DNA of 64,000 nt, from NCBI RefSeq assembly GCF_026672275.1, contig NZ_JANQCD010000024.1:1-64000 (forward strand). Reading direction: 5' to 3'. Below the pieces are notes generated by a model. The model ran no database searches. It worked only from the letters and a program-made list of their open reading frames with translations, and was not told where the DNA came from. Below, piece by piece: positions 1-10,813 of this stretch (position 1 is the first letter of the stretch; the number at the start of each line of letters is the position of its first letter). The position numbers and the translations under genes are program-made. Source of the DNA: Marinifilum sp. D737 (lineage in GTDB: Bacteria > Bacteroidota > Bacteroidia > Bacteroidales > Marinifilaceae).

Positions 1-2
1 AG

Positions 3-76
3 TGAACACGGAGGGAGTCGAACCCCCAACCTCCACAGCCGTAATGTGGTGCACTATCCAGTTATGCTACGCGTCC
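3..76 (-). tRNA. tRNA-Arg (anticodon ACG)
   Basis: Read on the minus strand, a complete cloverleaf folds: acceptor GGACGCG pairs with CGTGTTC (two G-T wobbles), D-stem GCAT/GTGC, anticodon stem CCACA/TGTGG with loop TTACGGC, and T-stem GGGGG/CCCTC around TTCGACT. The anticodon at positions 34-36 is ACG, normally deaminated to ICG to read CGU/CGC/CGA arginine codons. CCA is not encoded. Confidence 0.93.
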
Positions 77-502
77 GTTTTCCTTAAAGGCGCTGCAAAT
101 ATAGGGGTTTTAGCTTGGTTTATGCAAGCCTTTTTTCTCTTTTTTTTGAAAGTTTTTGTCAGAAATATTCTAAGCGGTTTGTAAGTAGAAACTTACAAAA
201 TAAATTTTTTTTGGGTTTCACAGGATATTCTTTGTTCAGCTTCATTTTTAACATGGCATTAACAAGAATTCATAACCATTGCTAAGGAATATTTCCTTAA
301 ATTTATTTGGAATAAAACGAGCTTGATTTAAATAATTATTAAAAAAAAAGGACAATAATTATTTTAATCTTGCGGCTTCCATCTGGCAAAAGAAAGAAAA
401 TTATGACCAGATGAAAACAAATAGTGTATCGAGATTGTATTCCATACTGTGAATCTCTCATTCAAATCGATTCAAAAATCTTAATTATTAAAAAACGGAA
501 AT
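77..502. other. Gene-free AT-rich spacer
   Basis: This stretch of about 425 bases between the tRNA and the YceI gene contains no credible reading frame. It holds one clear hairpin (178-199, listed separately). A weak -7-like element, TAATCTTG at 365-372, could serve the YceI gene but has no matching -33 element. Confidence 0.6.
178..199. repeat. Perfect inverted repeat TTTGTAAGT-agaa-ACTTACAAA
   Basis: Nine-base perfect arms flank a four-base loop, followed at 205-212 by a run of T. This could be a weak terminator on the plus strand or an operator-like dyad. No gene on the plus strand ends just before it. Confidence 0.4.
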
Positions 503-1102
503 ATGAAACGAACCATTTTAAGAAAAACAGCATTCCTTGTGGTATTGGCCTTTGTTTTTACACTTAGCGCTAGTGCAGATGGTGGAAACAAGAAATTAAA
601 TAGCGAAAAGAGCAAAGTTGAGTGGTTGGGTAAAAAAGTAACTGGTGAACACTCTGGCACCATAAAAGTATCGGAAGGAAGTTTGATGCTAAATGGAGAC
701 AAGCTTGAAAAAGGAAGCTTTGTAGTTGACATGGGTACAATTGTGTGTACGGATATCAAGGACGACGGGTACAGAGCCAAACTGGAAGGACACTTAAAAT
801 CGGATGATTTCTTTGGTGTAGAGAAATATCCTGAAGCAAAATTTGAAATGCTTAAGGCCAGGAATTTAGGTGAAGGGAACTATGAAGTACATGGCAATAT
901 CACCATTAAAGACATTACCAAGCCAATTAGCTTTAAGGTAAATATGCATCAGCATGGCAATAATTTGCATGTAAGTGGGAAAATTGTGATTGACCGAAGT
1001 AAGTTTAATGTACGATATGGATCGGGTAGTTTTTTCGATAATTTGGGAGACAAAACCATATATGATGATTTTGAGTTGACCTTAGACTTGTATCTGCAGT
1101 AG
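503..1102 (+). CDS. YceI-family periplasmic lipid-binding protein
   Basis: The 199-residue product starts with a Sec signal peptide (hydrophobic residues 9-22, likely cleavage after Ala25, motif SASA). The rest matches the YceI beta-barrel (lipocalin-like) fold that binds isoprenoid-type lipids in the periplasm. Seen features are a KVEWLGKKV-like opening strand, the SDDFFGVEKYPEAKFE segment near residues 100-115, which is the family hallmark, and ITIKDITKPISFKV near 134-147. Length is usual for the family. It is a single gene with its own terminator. The ligand cannot be told from sequence. Confidence 0.9.
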   Translation: MKRTILRKTAFLVVLAFVFTLSASADGGNKKLNSEKSKVEWLGKKVTGEHSGTIKVSEGSLMLNGDKLEKGSFVVDMGTIVCTDIKDDGYRAKLEGHLKSDDFFGVEKYPEAKFEMLKARNLGEGNYEVHGNITIKDITKPISFKVNMHQHGNNLHVSGKIVIDRSKFNVRYGSGSFFDNLGDKTIYDDFELTLDLYLQ

Positions 1103-1124
1103 GTAGATTGGTTAGGAATTGAAA

Positions 1125-1151
1125 CCGGATTCGAACTGAATTCGGTTTTTT
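1125..1151 (+). terminator. Rho-independent terminator after the YceI gene
   Basis: An 8-bp stem (CCGGATTC/GAATTCGG, one G-T pair) with a 5-base loop GAACT is followed directly by six T, 22 bases after the YceI stop codon. Confidence 0.85.
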
Positions 1152-1266
1152 CTTGATAATATCTCTGCATTAATCATCTTAAATAATTAGTTAATAAAGG
1201 AATGCTTTTTTCATATTGTAAATAATTGTATTTTAATAAGGTTAAATTCACTTAAACCCTACTTGT

Positions 1267-2451
1267 ATGAAGCGAAGTATTTTTGCTGCATTATTATTGA
1301 TTTTTTGTGTGAGTAGTTTATTTGCAAAGGTTAATCCCAAAAACCTTATTAATGCCAATGTTTATTCTACAATTTTAAAGGAAAAAAGAGATTTGAGAAT
1401 TCTATTGCCAAATGAATTCAAAGATACTTATTTCAGTTACCCGGTTATTTATTTACTGGATGCAGAGTCTAACTTTGCTACAGGAGTTGAGGTGCTAAGT
1501 TTTCTGATGGACAATCATTTTATTCCACCGCATGTTGTTGTTGGTATTCCCAATACCGATCGATTTAGAGATATGACACCTGTTGATTCGGTTTTGAATA
1601 AAACCATATTTCCAAGCAGAGGTGGAGCCGATACCTTTTTACAAGTTCTGGAAACGGATATCTTTCCATTTGTAGCGAAGGAATACCGAGGCAGCTCTCG
1701 TCGTTTGGTAATGGGGCATAACTATAGTGGATTGTTTGTAATGCATGCATTCCTTTCACGTCCCGAATTGTTTGATCGTTACATGGCTTTTAGTCCAATT
1801 TTATGGTGGAACGATACCGCCATGCTTCATGATATGGACCTGTTTTTGACAAAAAAATCCAGTGTACGCAAGCATTTGTTTATGAGTTTTGCCAAAGAGG
1901 CCAAGAACATGCTGGAGGCTTGTAAAGAGCTTGCCAAATTATTGGAAGAGAAAGCTCCTGTAGATTTAAAGTGGAAATATGAATGGATGCCCGATGAAGA
2001 TCATTATAGCTTGTATCGAAAAAGTTTAATGAGTGGAATGGAAGTAATCTTTAAGGATTACAAATACCCTAGCGTTGAAGATTTGGCAGAAGGTGGAGTA
2101 GGAAGTGCAAATGGTTTTTTACGAGATATCATGCTGAATTATGGTAGAAAGGAAAAATTGCCATACTCTTTGTTGGAAAGTGTTTGTTTGCAATTAAAGC
2201 AAGAAGCAAGATATGATGAAGCCATAAAATTTTTGACCTACACATCGGTTAATTATCCTGAAAGGGCAGAGCCATACTTTTATGCTGGTGAAATTTATGA
2301 ATCCACGGATAAACCCAAACAGGCATTCAAGTTTTATGAGGCAGCACATCAAAAGGATAAGGGAAGATGGGATTATGAGCAAAAGTACCTGGCCATGCAA
2401 AAGCTATTGGAAGAAATGCGCAACAAGGAACAAAACAAAACCCCACTTTAA
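1267..2451 (+). CDS. Secreted esterase-like alpha/beta hydrolase with altered nucleophile, plus TPR tail
   Basis: A 394-residue protein with a Sec signal peptide (1-20, ending SLFA). Residues about 30-265 follow the putative-esterase (esterase D/enterochelin esterase-like) fold: the VIYLLDAE strand, then the nucleophile elbow at 148-156, and a late EDHYSLYRKSL block that normally carries the catalytic His. The elbow reads G150-H151-N152-Y153-S154-G155, where family enzymes have GHSxGG, so Asn sits at the serine position. The C-terminal part (about 305-375) looks like TPR helices (RYDEAIKFL, AEPYFYAGEIYE, PKQAFKFYEAA). It may be a non-catalytic or non-canonical member; Ser154 as an alternative nucleophile cannot be excluded. 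Confidence 0.82.
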   Translation: MKRSIFAALLLIFCVSSLFAKVNPKNLINANVYSTILKEKRDLRILLPNEFKDTYFSYPVIYLLDAESNFATGVEVLSFLMDNHFIPPHVVVGIPNTDRFRDMTPVDSVLNKTIFPSRGGADTFLQVLETDIFPFVAKEYRGSSRRLVMGHNYSGLFVMHAFLSRPELFDRYMAFSPILWWNDTAMLHDMDLFLTKKSSVRKHLFMSFAKEAKNMLEACKELAKLLEEKAPVDLKWKYEWMPDEDHYSLYRKSLMSGMEVIFKDYKYPSVEDLAEGGVGSANGFLRDIMLNYGRKEKLPYSLLESVCLQLKQEARYDEAIKFLTYTSVNYPERAEPYFYAGEIYESTDKPKQAFKFYEAAHQKDKGRWDYEQKYLAMQKLLEEMRNKEQNKTPL

Positions 2452-2507
2452 TACTTTGGATAATAAAAAATATTTACTCTCGTTATAGGTAATAAAAACA
2501 GGATTGA

Positions 2508-3068
2508 ATGAAAGGGATATTTTTTACTGAATTGCTGGAAATGGCAGAAAGAGAGTATGGCTCTCAGGCGGTAGACAAAATCATTCCATTTTTGGAAGCA
2601 GGAGATCATGGTGTGTTCAATGCCAATATGGATTATCCTTATACACAATTTCACGAGCTAATCAATCGACTGGCGGATGAAGTTCGAATTGCTCCATCAG
2701 ATTTGACCAAAATCTACGGCGAGTATCTTTTTAGTCGCTTGATTATTATCTACCGTCCACATTTTGCAGGCAATTCAGATATTTTCGAATTCTTAGAGCA
2801 GATCGACTATTTTATTCATGTAAAACTTCAAGCTGATTTTCCTCACAAAGGCATACCAGGTTTTAAGGCTGAAAGAATCAGTCAAAATACATTTGCGGTA
2901 AGTTACCAGTCGAAATACGATCTTATTGATTTGGCTATCGGATTGTTTATGGGCTGTCAAAAATTCTTTAATGAAGATTTAACGGTAAATGCCGAAATCA
3001 AAACAGAATTCGATAAGGAATGGGTCTGTATTAGCTTGAATAGGTCGAAGGTTTTAACCAGAGCTTGA
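2508..3068 (+). CDS. Stand-alone H-NOX (haem NO/O2-binding) domain protein
   Basis: The 186-residue product is a single HNOB domain. It opens with the family start MKGIFF, has the helical half up to residue 90, then IDYFIHVKL with His104 in the proximal haem-ligand position, Pro117 in the conserved 'P.f' position, and YQSKY at 133-137 where H-NOX proteins have YxSxR. Tyr133 and Ser135 of that propionate-binding motif are kept, but Arg is replaced by Tyr137. Such proteins normally sense NO or O2 and act on a partner kinase or cyclase. No such partner is adjacent: the upstream gene is the esterase-like protein 56 bp away and downstream genes are on the other strand. Confidence 0.82.
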   Translation: MKGIFFTELLEMAEREYGSQAVDKIIPFLEAGDHGVFNANMDYPYTQFHELINRLADEVRIAPSDLTKIYGEYLFSRLIIIYRPHFAGNSDIFEFLEQIDYFIHVKLQADFPHKGIPGFKAERISQNTFAVSYQSKYDLIDLAIGLFMGCQKFFNEDLTVNAEIKTEFDKEWVCISLNRSKVLTRA

Positions 3069-3148
3069 TTAAAAATATTGTCGCAGTTTGAATTTATTCA
3101 AAATCAAAGCATTTCTTTTTCAAACTTATTTTAATGAAACTACACTTG

Positions 3149-4561
3149 TTAGTTTGATTCCATATTGTGGAAAGTATAGAAGCTGGTTTTTCCCGCTTTT
3201 ATAATTACCTGAATGTTCTGATTACTCATAGAACCATTTGGAGAGCTAACTTGTAGGTTTAGGTTGTTCTCACCTTCTTTCAATCTGATTCTTTTGTAAT
3301 GTATGCTGTGAGGCAAAGTTTGCCAGTTTCTGGTATCGGCTTTCTCGGTAACAGCATTTAACAGGCCAACAAACATTCCTAAAGTATCATCTTTGCTTCG
3401 GGCATAATTTTCCAAAGCTTTTTTAGTTGCCAGGCGCAATAAGGAGTTCGCCATTTCTCTTAGCATTCTGTCGCGTAGAGATTTAAAGGCAATGGCATTA
3501 ATATCCTCTGCTTTTTCCAATTGATAATTGATTGTATCGTTCACCAGGATAGAAGCATTGGTAAATATTGGCATTCTTTCACGGTACTTTGGGAAAGCAA
3601 CTCTAACAAATTCCAAATCGTTTAATGAACTTCTCTTGTCACTGTCCATATCGCCAATGTAGAAAGGAAAACTAACATCTTCACCTTGGTTTACCATGGT
3701 AAGGTATCCATCTCTGCTATTTAGCGCGCTAAAATTAATGCTCCATTCATCTTTTACCGGTCCTAAACCTGTAAGCCAAATAAAAATTAAATCCCCTTCA
3801 TCTTTATTGCTTTTGATAAAATCGAAGCCAAATTTTTCTTTGTAAAATTCATATTCCTGGTTTAAACCGGTAAGGGAAGCAGTTCTTAGCATGTCCTCTT
3901 TAAGTTGCTGAGGAGCGGGAGTTCCAAAGTTTTTGGTGTAATTTTCTTCGTAAATCTTAAATGCATTTCGATATGCGATAAATGCATTGTTATAATCCTT
4001 GGAAGAATCATAGATTAAGCCCATTAAAATGTGAGCAAAGGCATCATCGCTATAGCGATTTTTATAGTTCCTTGGGTACTTGTCATTTAAAGCATAAAGT
4101 TTTTCGTTTACCCTTCGGCATTCAATTAATGCAGATTCTGTATTGCCCAATTCCAGGTAGCTTAATGCTTTGTAGAAGTTCAGCATTACATTTTCAAAAT
4201 CTTCGGGAACGTAAGGTTTTGTTGCCGGATTGGTAAGAAGTGCCAAGGCTTCATTGGCAATGTTTTTTCTCTGGTCTTCAATAAATAAGTCGGCTTCGTT
4301 GAAATAATTTGTAGCCTTTTGGTAATCTTGTTGCATCCAGGCAAGGGTACCCTTATTTAAAAGATATAAAGAACGGTTTTTATTTCTTTTGTTTTTTGGA
4401 TCCTGATCAAGCATTTTTTCAGCATTGGCAATATCTCCGTTAAGGAAATACTGATTGAATGCCTCATTTTGTGCATAGTAAGTTGCACATCCTGAAAAGA
4501 ATAAACTGCTAACAAATAGAATTAAAATAAAGGCCTTGTTTTTAGGAAGCATATAGTTCAT
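3149..4561 (-). CDS. TPR-containing outer-membrane lipoprotein (COG3014-like)
   Basis: A lipoprotein of about 470 residues. The ATG at 4561 is preferred over an in-frame TTG two codons upstream; it gives a lipoprotein signal with lipobox FSGC (Cys25). Residues about 30-240 are helical repeats of TPR type (QDYQKATNYFNEADLF, FYKALSYLELGNTESALIEC, DYNNAFIAYRNAFKIYEENY). The second half is a conserved non-repeat region ending in a short beta segment. It lies 48 bp downstream of the LpoB-like gene on the same strand, so the two probably form one operon. Role is unknown; linkage to LpoB suggests a part in peptidoglycan synthase control. Confidence 0.78.
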   Translation of the reverse strand: MNYMLPKNKAFILILFVSSLFFSGCATYYAQNEAFNQYFLNGDIANAEKMLDQDPKNKRNKNRSLYLLNKGTLAWMQQDYQKATNYFNEADLFIEDQRKNIANEALALLTNPATKPYVPEDFENVMLNFYKALSYLELGNTESALIECRRVNEKLYALNDKYPRNYKNRYSDDAFAHILMGLIYDSSKDYNNAFIAYRNAFKIYEENYTKNFGTPAPQQLKEDMLRTASLTGLNQEYEFYKEKFGFDFIKSNKDEGDLIFIWLTGLGPVKDEWSINFSALNSRDGYLTMVNQGEDVSFPFYIGDMDSDKRSSLNDLEFVRVAFPKYRERMPIFTNASILVNDTINYQLEKAEDINAIAFKSLRDRMLREMANSLLRLATKKALENYARSKDDTLGMFVGLLNAVTEKADTRNWQTLPHSIHYKRIRLKEGENNLNLQVSSPNGSMSNQNIQVIIKAGKTSFYTFHNMESN

Positions 4562-4609
4562 TGCCAAAGTAGAGAAGAGAAGGGAAGACGAATCTTCCCT
4601 TATTAAACT

Positions 4610-5194
4610 TTATCGATTAACGTATTTCTTGATTTTCTTATCACCAATCCAAACCAATTCGTTGGTTTCAAGATTGGTTAATTCAAGATTTAGTTGGTAA
4701 TATCTTACCTTTTCTTTCTTGTAACTATCAATAATTGAGGTGATGTCTCCCTGAAGGATAAAGTCCGCTCCCAATTCGCGTCCCCATTTTTTAATGGTTT
4801 CCTTAGAAGCGAAATCTTGTTGATCTGCTCTTTCTTGTCTCAATTCTTCTCTTTTGGCACCAGCCTGAACCAAGCGCACACGGCCGTCGTTCAAAATTGC
4901 TTTTTCAATGTCTTTGATATAAGTATCAGCATCGATATGCTCAGAGCTTTTGTTCATGATTAAACCAACGGTTACCACTGGTTTTTTATTGAACTCTTTT
5001 TGATAATCAGAAATCCAACCTTGATTAAGAACCTGATCAATTAAAGCTTCGGCAGCCAGTTTGGAATCGGTATCGTTCCAACGACCACTTAAATCAATTT
5101 GTTGATCTGGAGAAACTCTTGTTACTTGTCTTGAACATGAAGCAAAGCTTACCAATGCAAGAGCGAAAACAAATAGGCGAAATGAGTGTTTCAT
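4610..5194 (-). CDS. LpoB-like lipoprotein (penicillin-binding protein activator family)
   Basis: About 194 residues from the ATG at 5194, which gives a compact lipoprotein signal (lipobox FASC, Cys20); an ATG 30 bp upstream would add ten residues before it. The mature part begins with the LpoB-type segment LSGRWNDTDSKLAAEALIDQ and continues with KPVVTVGLIMNKSSEHIDADTY and GADFILQGDITSI, which match the LpoB alpha/beta domain. In Enterobacteria LpoB activates PBP1b from the outer membrane; whether this homologue does so is inference. It is followed by the TPR lipoprotein in the same direction. Confidence 0.82.
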   Translation of the reverse strand: MKHSFRLFVFALALVSFASCSRQVTRVSPDQQIDLSGRWNDTDSKLAAEALIDQVLNQGWISDYQKEFNKKPVVTVGLIMNKSSEHIDADTYIKDIEKAILNDGRVRLVQAGAKREELRQERADQQDFASKETIKKWGRELGADFILQGDITSIIDSYKKEKVRYYQLNLELTNLETNELVWIGDKKIKKYVNR

Positions 5195-5261
5195 ATAACT
5201 AATCATTTTTGTTTGTAAATTCAATTTAAGTGTAACTATTAAACTTTATAGTTAGCAATAT

Positions 5262-6155
5262 TTATGCCATACTATTAATCTCTTTTTTTAAATTATGTAA
5301 TTTTTTGTAAAGTGATTCACTTACCGGAACAAGAGGAAGCCTTAAGTTGTTTAGTATGATTCCTTTTTGATGAAGGATGGCTTTTACACCTGCAGGATTG
5401 CCTTCTTCAAAAATACCTTTAATGATATCGAAAAAATGATAATGGCTTTGTAAAGCTTCGCTTTTTCGTTCCAATGCTTGTGTTACCATGCTGCTAAATT
5501 CATTCGGAAAAGCATTTCCAATAACCGAAATTACTCCTGAAGCACCCAATTGAATCATTGGATAGGTAAGTGCATCATCACCTGATATCACCATGAAATG
5601 ATTAGGTTTGTCTTTGATGATTTGCATGATCTGTTCCATATTACCAGAAGCCTCTTTTACCGCAATAACATTACTTAATTCATTGGCAATACGAATGGTG
5701 GTATCGGCATTGATGTTAACACCTGTTCTGCCTGGAACATTGTAAATGATTACAGGTACCGGGCTTGCTGAAGCAATTTCTTTGTAATGCTGGTAAATTC
5801 CTTCCTGGCTTGGTTTGTTATAGTAAGGCGCAACTGATAAAATTGCATCGATTTTATCAAAGGAATTGAATTGATTGATTTGCTCAACAACTTCTCTTGT
5901 ATTGTTGCCTCCAAATCCTACCACCAATGGTACTCTATTATCATTGGTTTCGATTACAGAATTGATTACAGCTGCTTTTTCATCTTTGGATAAGGTAGCT
6001 GCTTCTCCTGTAGTTCCCAATACTACCAAATAGTTTACCCCATTGGTAATCTGAAAATCTACAAGCTTGTGTAAAGAATCGAAATCAACATCACCATTGT
6101 CGAGAAATGGGGTAATAATGGCAATTCCTGTTCCTTCAAATTTATTAAGTGTCAT
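5262..6155 (-). CDS. dapA: 4-hydroxy-tetrahydrodipicolinate synthase
   Basis: A 297-residue TIM-barrel aldolase that condenses pyruvate with aspartate semialdehyde in lysine and diaminopimelate synthesis. Visible active-site elements are GTTGE (47-51, with Thr48/Thr49), PYYNKP (110-115), Tyr138 in YNVPGRTG, Arg143 and the Schiff-base Lys167 in VKEASG. Length is typical. It follows the DUF6913 gene with a one-base gap, so they are likely co-transcribed. Confidence 0.96.
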   Translation of the reverse strand: MTLNKFEGTGIAIITPFLDNGDVDFDSLHKLVDFQITNGVNYLVVLGTTGEAATLSKDEKAAVINSVIETNDNRVPLVVGFGGNNTREVVEQINQFNSFDKIDAILSVAPYYNKPSQEGIYQHYKEIASASPVPVIIYNVPGRTGVNINADTTIRIANELSNVIAVKEASGNMEQIMQIIKDKPNHFMVISGDDALTYPMIQLGASGVISVIGNAFPNEFSSMVTQALERKSEALQSHYHFFDIIKGIFEEGNPAGVKAILHQKGIILNNLRLPLVPVSESLYKKLHNLKKEINSMA

Positions 6156-6156
6156 T

Positions 6157-6699
6157 TTAGTCTTTTTTTATTAGTGATAGGTAGTTAAGGCTTTCTGTTA
6201 TTAAATTATCAATGGATTTATTATTTCCCTGATTAATCATTAAATCCAAACGACCACTTTGATCCGATGCAGAACCCACTTTACAAGCTGCTGCTGACAA
6301 TTCTGCCAGGTATCTGAATGAAATGTGGTCCGAATCTGATAAAATAAACAGCAGGTCGAATCTTTGCTTCATAAAGTTGATTAACTCTTCAGAAATGGGT
6401 TCACCCGACCATTTAACATCTTTATTGGTATAGAAAATGATTTTTTGAGCCACACCAAAATCAGGCAATTCATTTGCATTTATCCAACCAACCGCTTGAA
6501 CTTTATATCCTTTTTTGCTTAAATCATCCGAAAATTTTTTCACTCTTGGGTAATTCTTATCATCGAGAGTATCGAATAGAATTCCAATGTTTTTTGCGCT
6601 TTGCAAGTTATGGAACTCCTTTTTTCTGGGATTTTTGCTTAGTTTATTATTTATGATGCGATCAGCAAGCTTTTGTTTGATATTTTGGATAAAACTCAT
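6157..6699 (-). CDS. DUF6913-like conserved protein
   Basis: A 180-residue soluble protein without signal peptide or membrane segment. It has an N-terminal basic helix (FIQNIKQKLADRIINNKL) and an alpha/beta core (NIGILFDTLDD, YKVQAVGWINANELPDF, FDLLFILSDSDHISFRYLAELSAAACKVG). The order resembles the uncharacterised Bacteroidota family named DUF6913, often found beside dapA; this name is from memory and not verified. It is the first gene of the dapA pair here. No function can be given. Confidence 0.75.
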   Translation of the reverse strand: MSFIQNIKQKLADRIINNKLSKNPRKKEFHNLQSAKNIGILFDTLDDKNYPRVKKFSDDLSKKGYKVQAVGWINANELPDFGVAQKIIFYTNKDVKWSGEPISEELINFMKQRFDLLFILSDSDHISFRYLAELSAAACKVGSASDQSGRLDLMINQGNNKSIDNLITESLNYLSLIKKD

Positions 6700-6805
6700 T
6701 TTCAGAATAATAGTTTAAATTCAGACTTGTCGTCAAGAGGCTTTTTATGGCAAACTCATTTGAATTGACAAGTTATGAAAAATTTTTAAGCCTAATTTAT
6801 GTAAT

Positions 6806-7393
6806 CTATTTATATTTTTTAGGAGATCTATACCCTCCATTAAAAACTTTGCCAGGCTTTATCTTTATCTCATTTGCAAGATCATTCATGTTTTTTGCAC
6901 TAATGCTTTTACAAGCTTTAATTGCAATTTTTGCACAAGCTATAGTGTCCTCAAGTGCATCGTGATGCTTTAAGGGAATATCAAAAAGATGTGCCAATGT
7001 ATTGAGCTTATGATTGGGCATGCTTGGCCACAAATTCTTGCTAATTTGAACGGTACACATGTAATCAAAATCCGGATTGGGAATTCCATAAGTATTCAGG
7101 CAGGCACGCAGCACAGAAACATCGAAACTTGCATTGTGAGCAATCACCATACTGTCTTGTAAATAATCCTCCACTTCATCCCAAATGTAATTGAAACTTG
7201 GCTGGTTGGCTACATCATCTTCTGTAATGCCATGTATGCTCACATTAATCGGGTGAAAATACATTTCAGGAGGTGAGATCAGCCATTCCCGACTGTCAAC
7301 AATTACACCATTTTCAACTTTAACCAAACCAAGCGAACAGGCAGAATTTCTTTTGCCATTTGCGGTTTCAAAATCAATTGCGGTAAAATTCAT
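6806..7393 (-). CDS. DnaQ-like 3'-5' exonuclease (DEDDh family)
   Basis: A 195-residue protein starting at the ATG at 7393; a TTG two codons upstream is in frame but unlikely. The DEDDh catalytic set is complete: Asp7 and Glu9 in AIDFETA, Asp91 in AHNASFD, His144 and Asp149 in HDALED. It resembles the proofreading exonuclease domain of DNA polymerase III epsilon but stands alone, with a basic C-terminal tail (GGYRSPKKYK). It lies 14 bp downstream of ligA on the same strand, a repair-themed pair. Confidence 0.88.
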   Translation of the reverse strand: MNFTAIDFETANGKRNSACSLGLVKVENGVIVDSREWLISPPEMYFHPINVSIHGITEDDVANQPSFNYIWDEVEDYLQDSMVIAHNASFDVSVLRACLNTYGIPNPDFDYMCTVQISKNLWPSMPNHKLNTLAHLFDIPLKHHDALEDTIACAKIAIKACKSISAKNMNDLANEIKIKPGKVFNGGYRSPKKYK

Positions 7394-7407
7394 ATGCAAC
7401 TTTTAAC

Positions 7408-9420
<2,013 letters not shown>

Positions 9421-9715
9421 CTAATTGTGATCAATTCGTGAATAGACTTGAAGAATAAAACATCTTCAGGAATTGTAAAAATAGTAAACCTTAAGCTTAA
9501 TTTTACATGCTTTTGGCGGAATCTTTTATTGGTTTAATTAATGAATTGATGCACAGTTGGGAATAATGCCAAATTTATAGACACAATTAAATTATCTGAA
9601 ATGTCATTTACCGATTCAGGTGTTCCGTTAACCGATTTGCCATGAAATTAAAAAGGCATTTGTAATAATTTAGTGATACAATAAAATTATTGGTGTGAAA
9701 CCTAAATCAAACAAT

Positions 9716-10054
9716 ATGGATGAACATAGAAGAAATAAAAGCCTTTTTGTTGGCATTGGATTAATAATAGTTGGAGTAGTTGTTATGCTTGAGCGACTAA
9801 ATTTTCATTCTGATTTTATCTGGACTTGGCTGTATCGTTGGGAGTCTATACTAATTTTAGTAGGCTTGCTATCAATTGTTATCAAGAGGAAAATTTTAGG
9901 TGGTTTTGTTGCTATTGCAGTTGGGTTTTATTTTCTGTTGGATGAAATGATTTTTATGCCAGCTGATTGGGAAATTTGGTTTTTACCGATAGCTTTAATT
10001 GTAGCGGGAGTGGCTTATATATTCCAACCTGTCTCAAAAGAATGTAAGAAATAA
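9716..10054 (+). CDS. LiaI/LiaF-type small membrane protein
   Basis: About 112 residues from the ATG at 9716; a GTG 21 bp upstream is an alternative. Four short hydrophobic segments (LFVGIGLIIVGVVVML, ILILVGLLSIVI, ILGGFVAIAVGFYFLL, WFLPIALIVAGVAYIF) match the LiaI-LiaF-like transmembrane module (DUF5668). It is the first gene of a run of four in one direction (two LiaF-like proteins, kinase, regulator), suggesting envelope-stress sensing; this role is inferred from context. Confidence 0.8.
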   Translation: MDEHRRNKSLFVGIGLIIVGVVVMLERLNFHSDFIWTWLYRWESILILVGLLSIVIKRKILGGFVAIAVGFYFLLDEMIFMPADWEIWFLPIALIVAGVAYIFQPVSKECKK

Positions 10055-10085
10055 AGTATAAATTAACAGTTTAAAATATAAAATC

Positions 10086-10808
10086 ATGAAACATCATCAT
10101 AAAGATCAAGAATCCAGACAAAATAACAGAATAATATTTGGTGTTTTTTTAATCTTGTTTGGTTGCCTGTTAGTATTGAAAAATCTGGATATCTTTCCTT
10201 ATTACATGAAGGATATTATTTTTTCATGGCCAGCATTGTTATTTGGATTAGGAGCACTCTTTTATGCCGGGAAAAAGGATAAAACGACTGGATTAATTTT
10301 AATGGGAGTTGGAGGAGTTTTTCTATTGCCAATTATCTTCGACTGGGGATTCCACTGGAAGGGATTATTCTGGCCTGTAATTCTGATTGTTGTGGGAATC
10401 TTTATCATTAGAAAAAGAAATGAATGTATGCCTGAAGGTAGAAAATTTGACAGTAATGATACAGGGTATATCGATGAACTGAATGTGTTTGGCGGAGGAG
10501 AGAAGATGATCAATACCAAAAACTTTAAGGGAGGTAAAATTACTTGTTTGTTCGGAGGATCAGAAATAAATTTAACGAATGCAGATTTGGCGGAAGGAAC
10601 CAATGTGATAGATATTTTTGCCATGTTTGGAGGCTGTGTTTTAATTGTGCCTTCCGATTGGGATGTTAAGGTGGAAGTTTCGGCAGTTTTAGGAGGAGTA
10701 GCAGATAAAAGAATGCCAACTGCCAATTATGTGGTAGAACCAAAAAAGGAATTGGTTATTAAAGGCTTGGTTGCTTTGGGAGGTTGCGAAATTAAATCGT
10801 ATAAATAG
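10086..10808 (+). CDS. LiaF-like membrane protein with C-terminal LiaF domain
   Basis: 240 residues. The N-terminal 110 residues hold four membrane segments like those of the preceding gene. From about 125 on there is a soluble LiaF/DUF2154-type right-handed beta region (INVFGGGEKMI-like start, then ITCLFGGSEINLTNADL, IFAMFGGCVLIVPSDWDVKVEVSAVLGG, with repeating FGG/LGG turns). In Firmicutes LiaF restrains the LiaRS system; here it precedes a LytS-type kinase by 5 bp, so a similar restraining or sensing role is plausible. A His-rich start (MKHHHK) is unusual but genuine. Confidence 0.85.
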   Translation: MKHHHKDQESRQNNRIIFGVFLILFGCLLVLKNLDIFPYYMKDIIFSWPALLFGLGALFYAGKKDKTTGLILMGVGGVFLLPIIFDWGFHWKGLFWPVILIVVGIFIIRKRNECMPEGRKFDSNDTGYIDELNVFGGGEKMINTKNFKGGKITCLFGGSEINLTNADLAEGTNVIDIFAMFGGCVLIVPSDWDVKVEVSAVLGGVADKRMPTANYVVEPKKELVIKGLVALGGCEIKSYK

Positions 10809-10813
10809 TAAAG

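Noticed and set aside
10262-10726. 154-codon leftward frame within the LiaF-like gene
   Set aside because: It is antisense to a well-supported gene with a clear LiaF-like domain; its composition (Pro/Ser/Thr-rich) is typical of a shadow frame.
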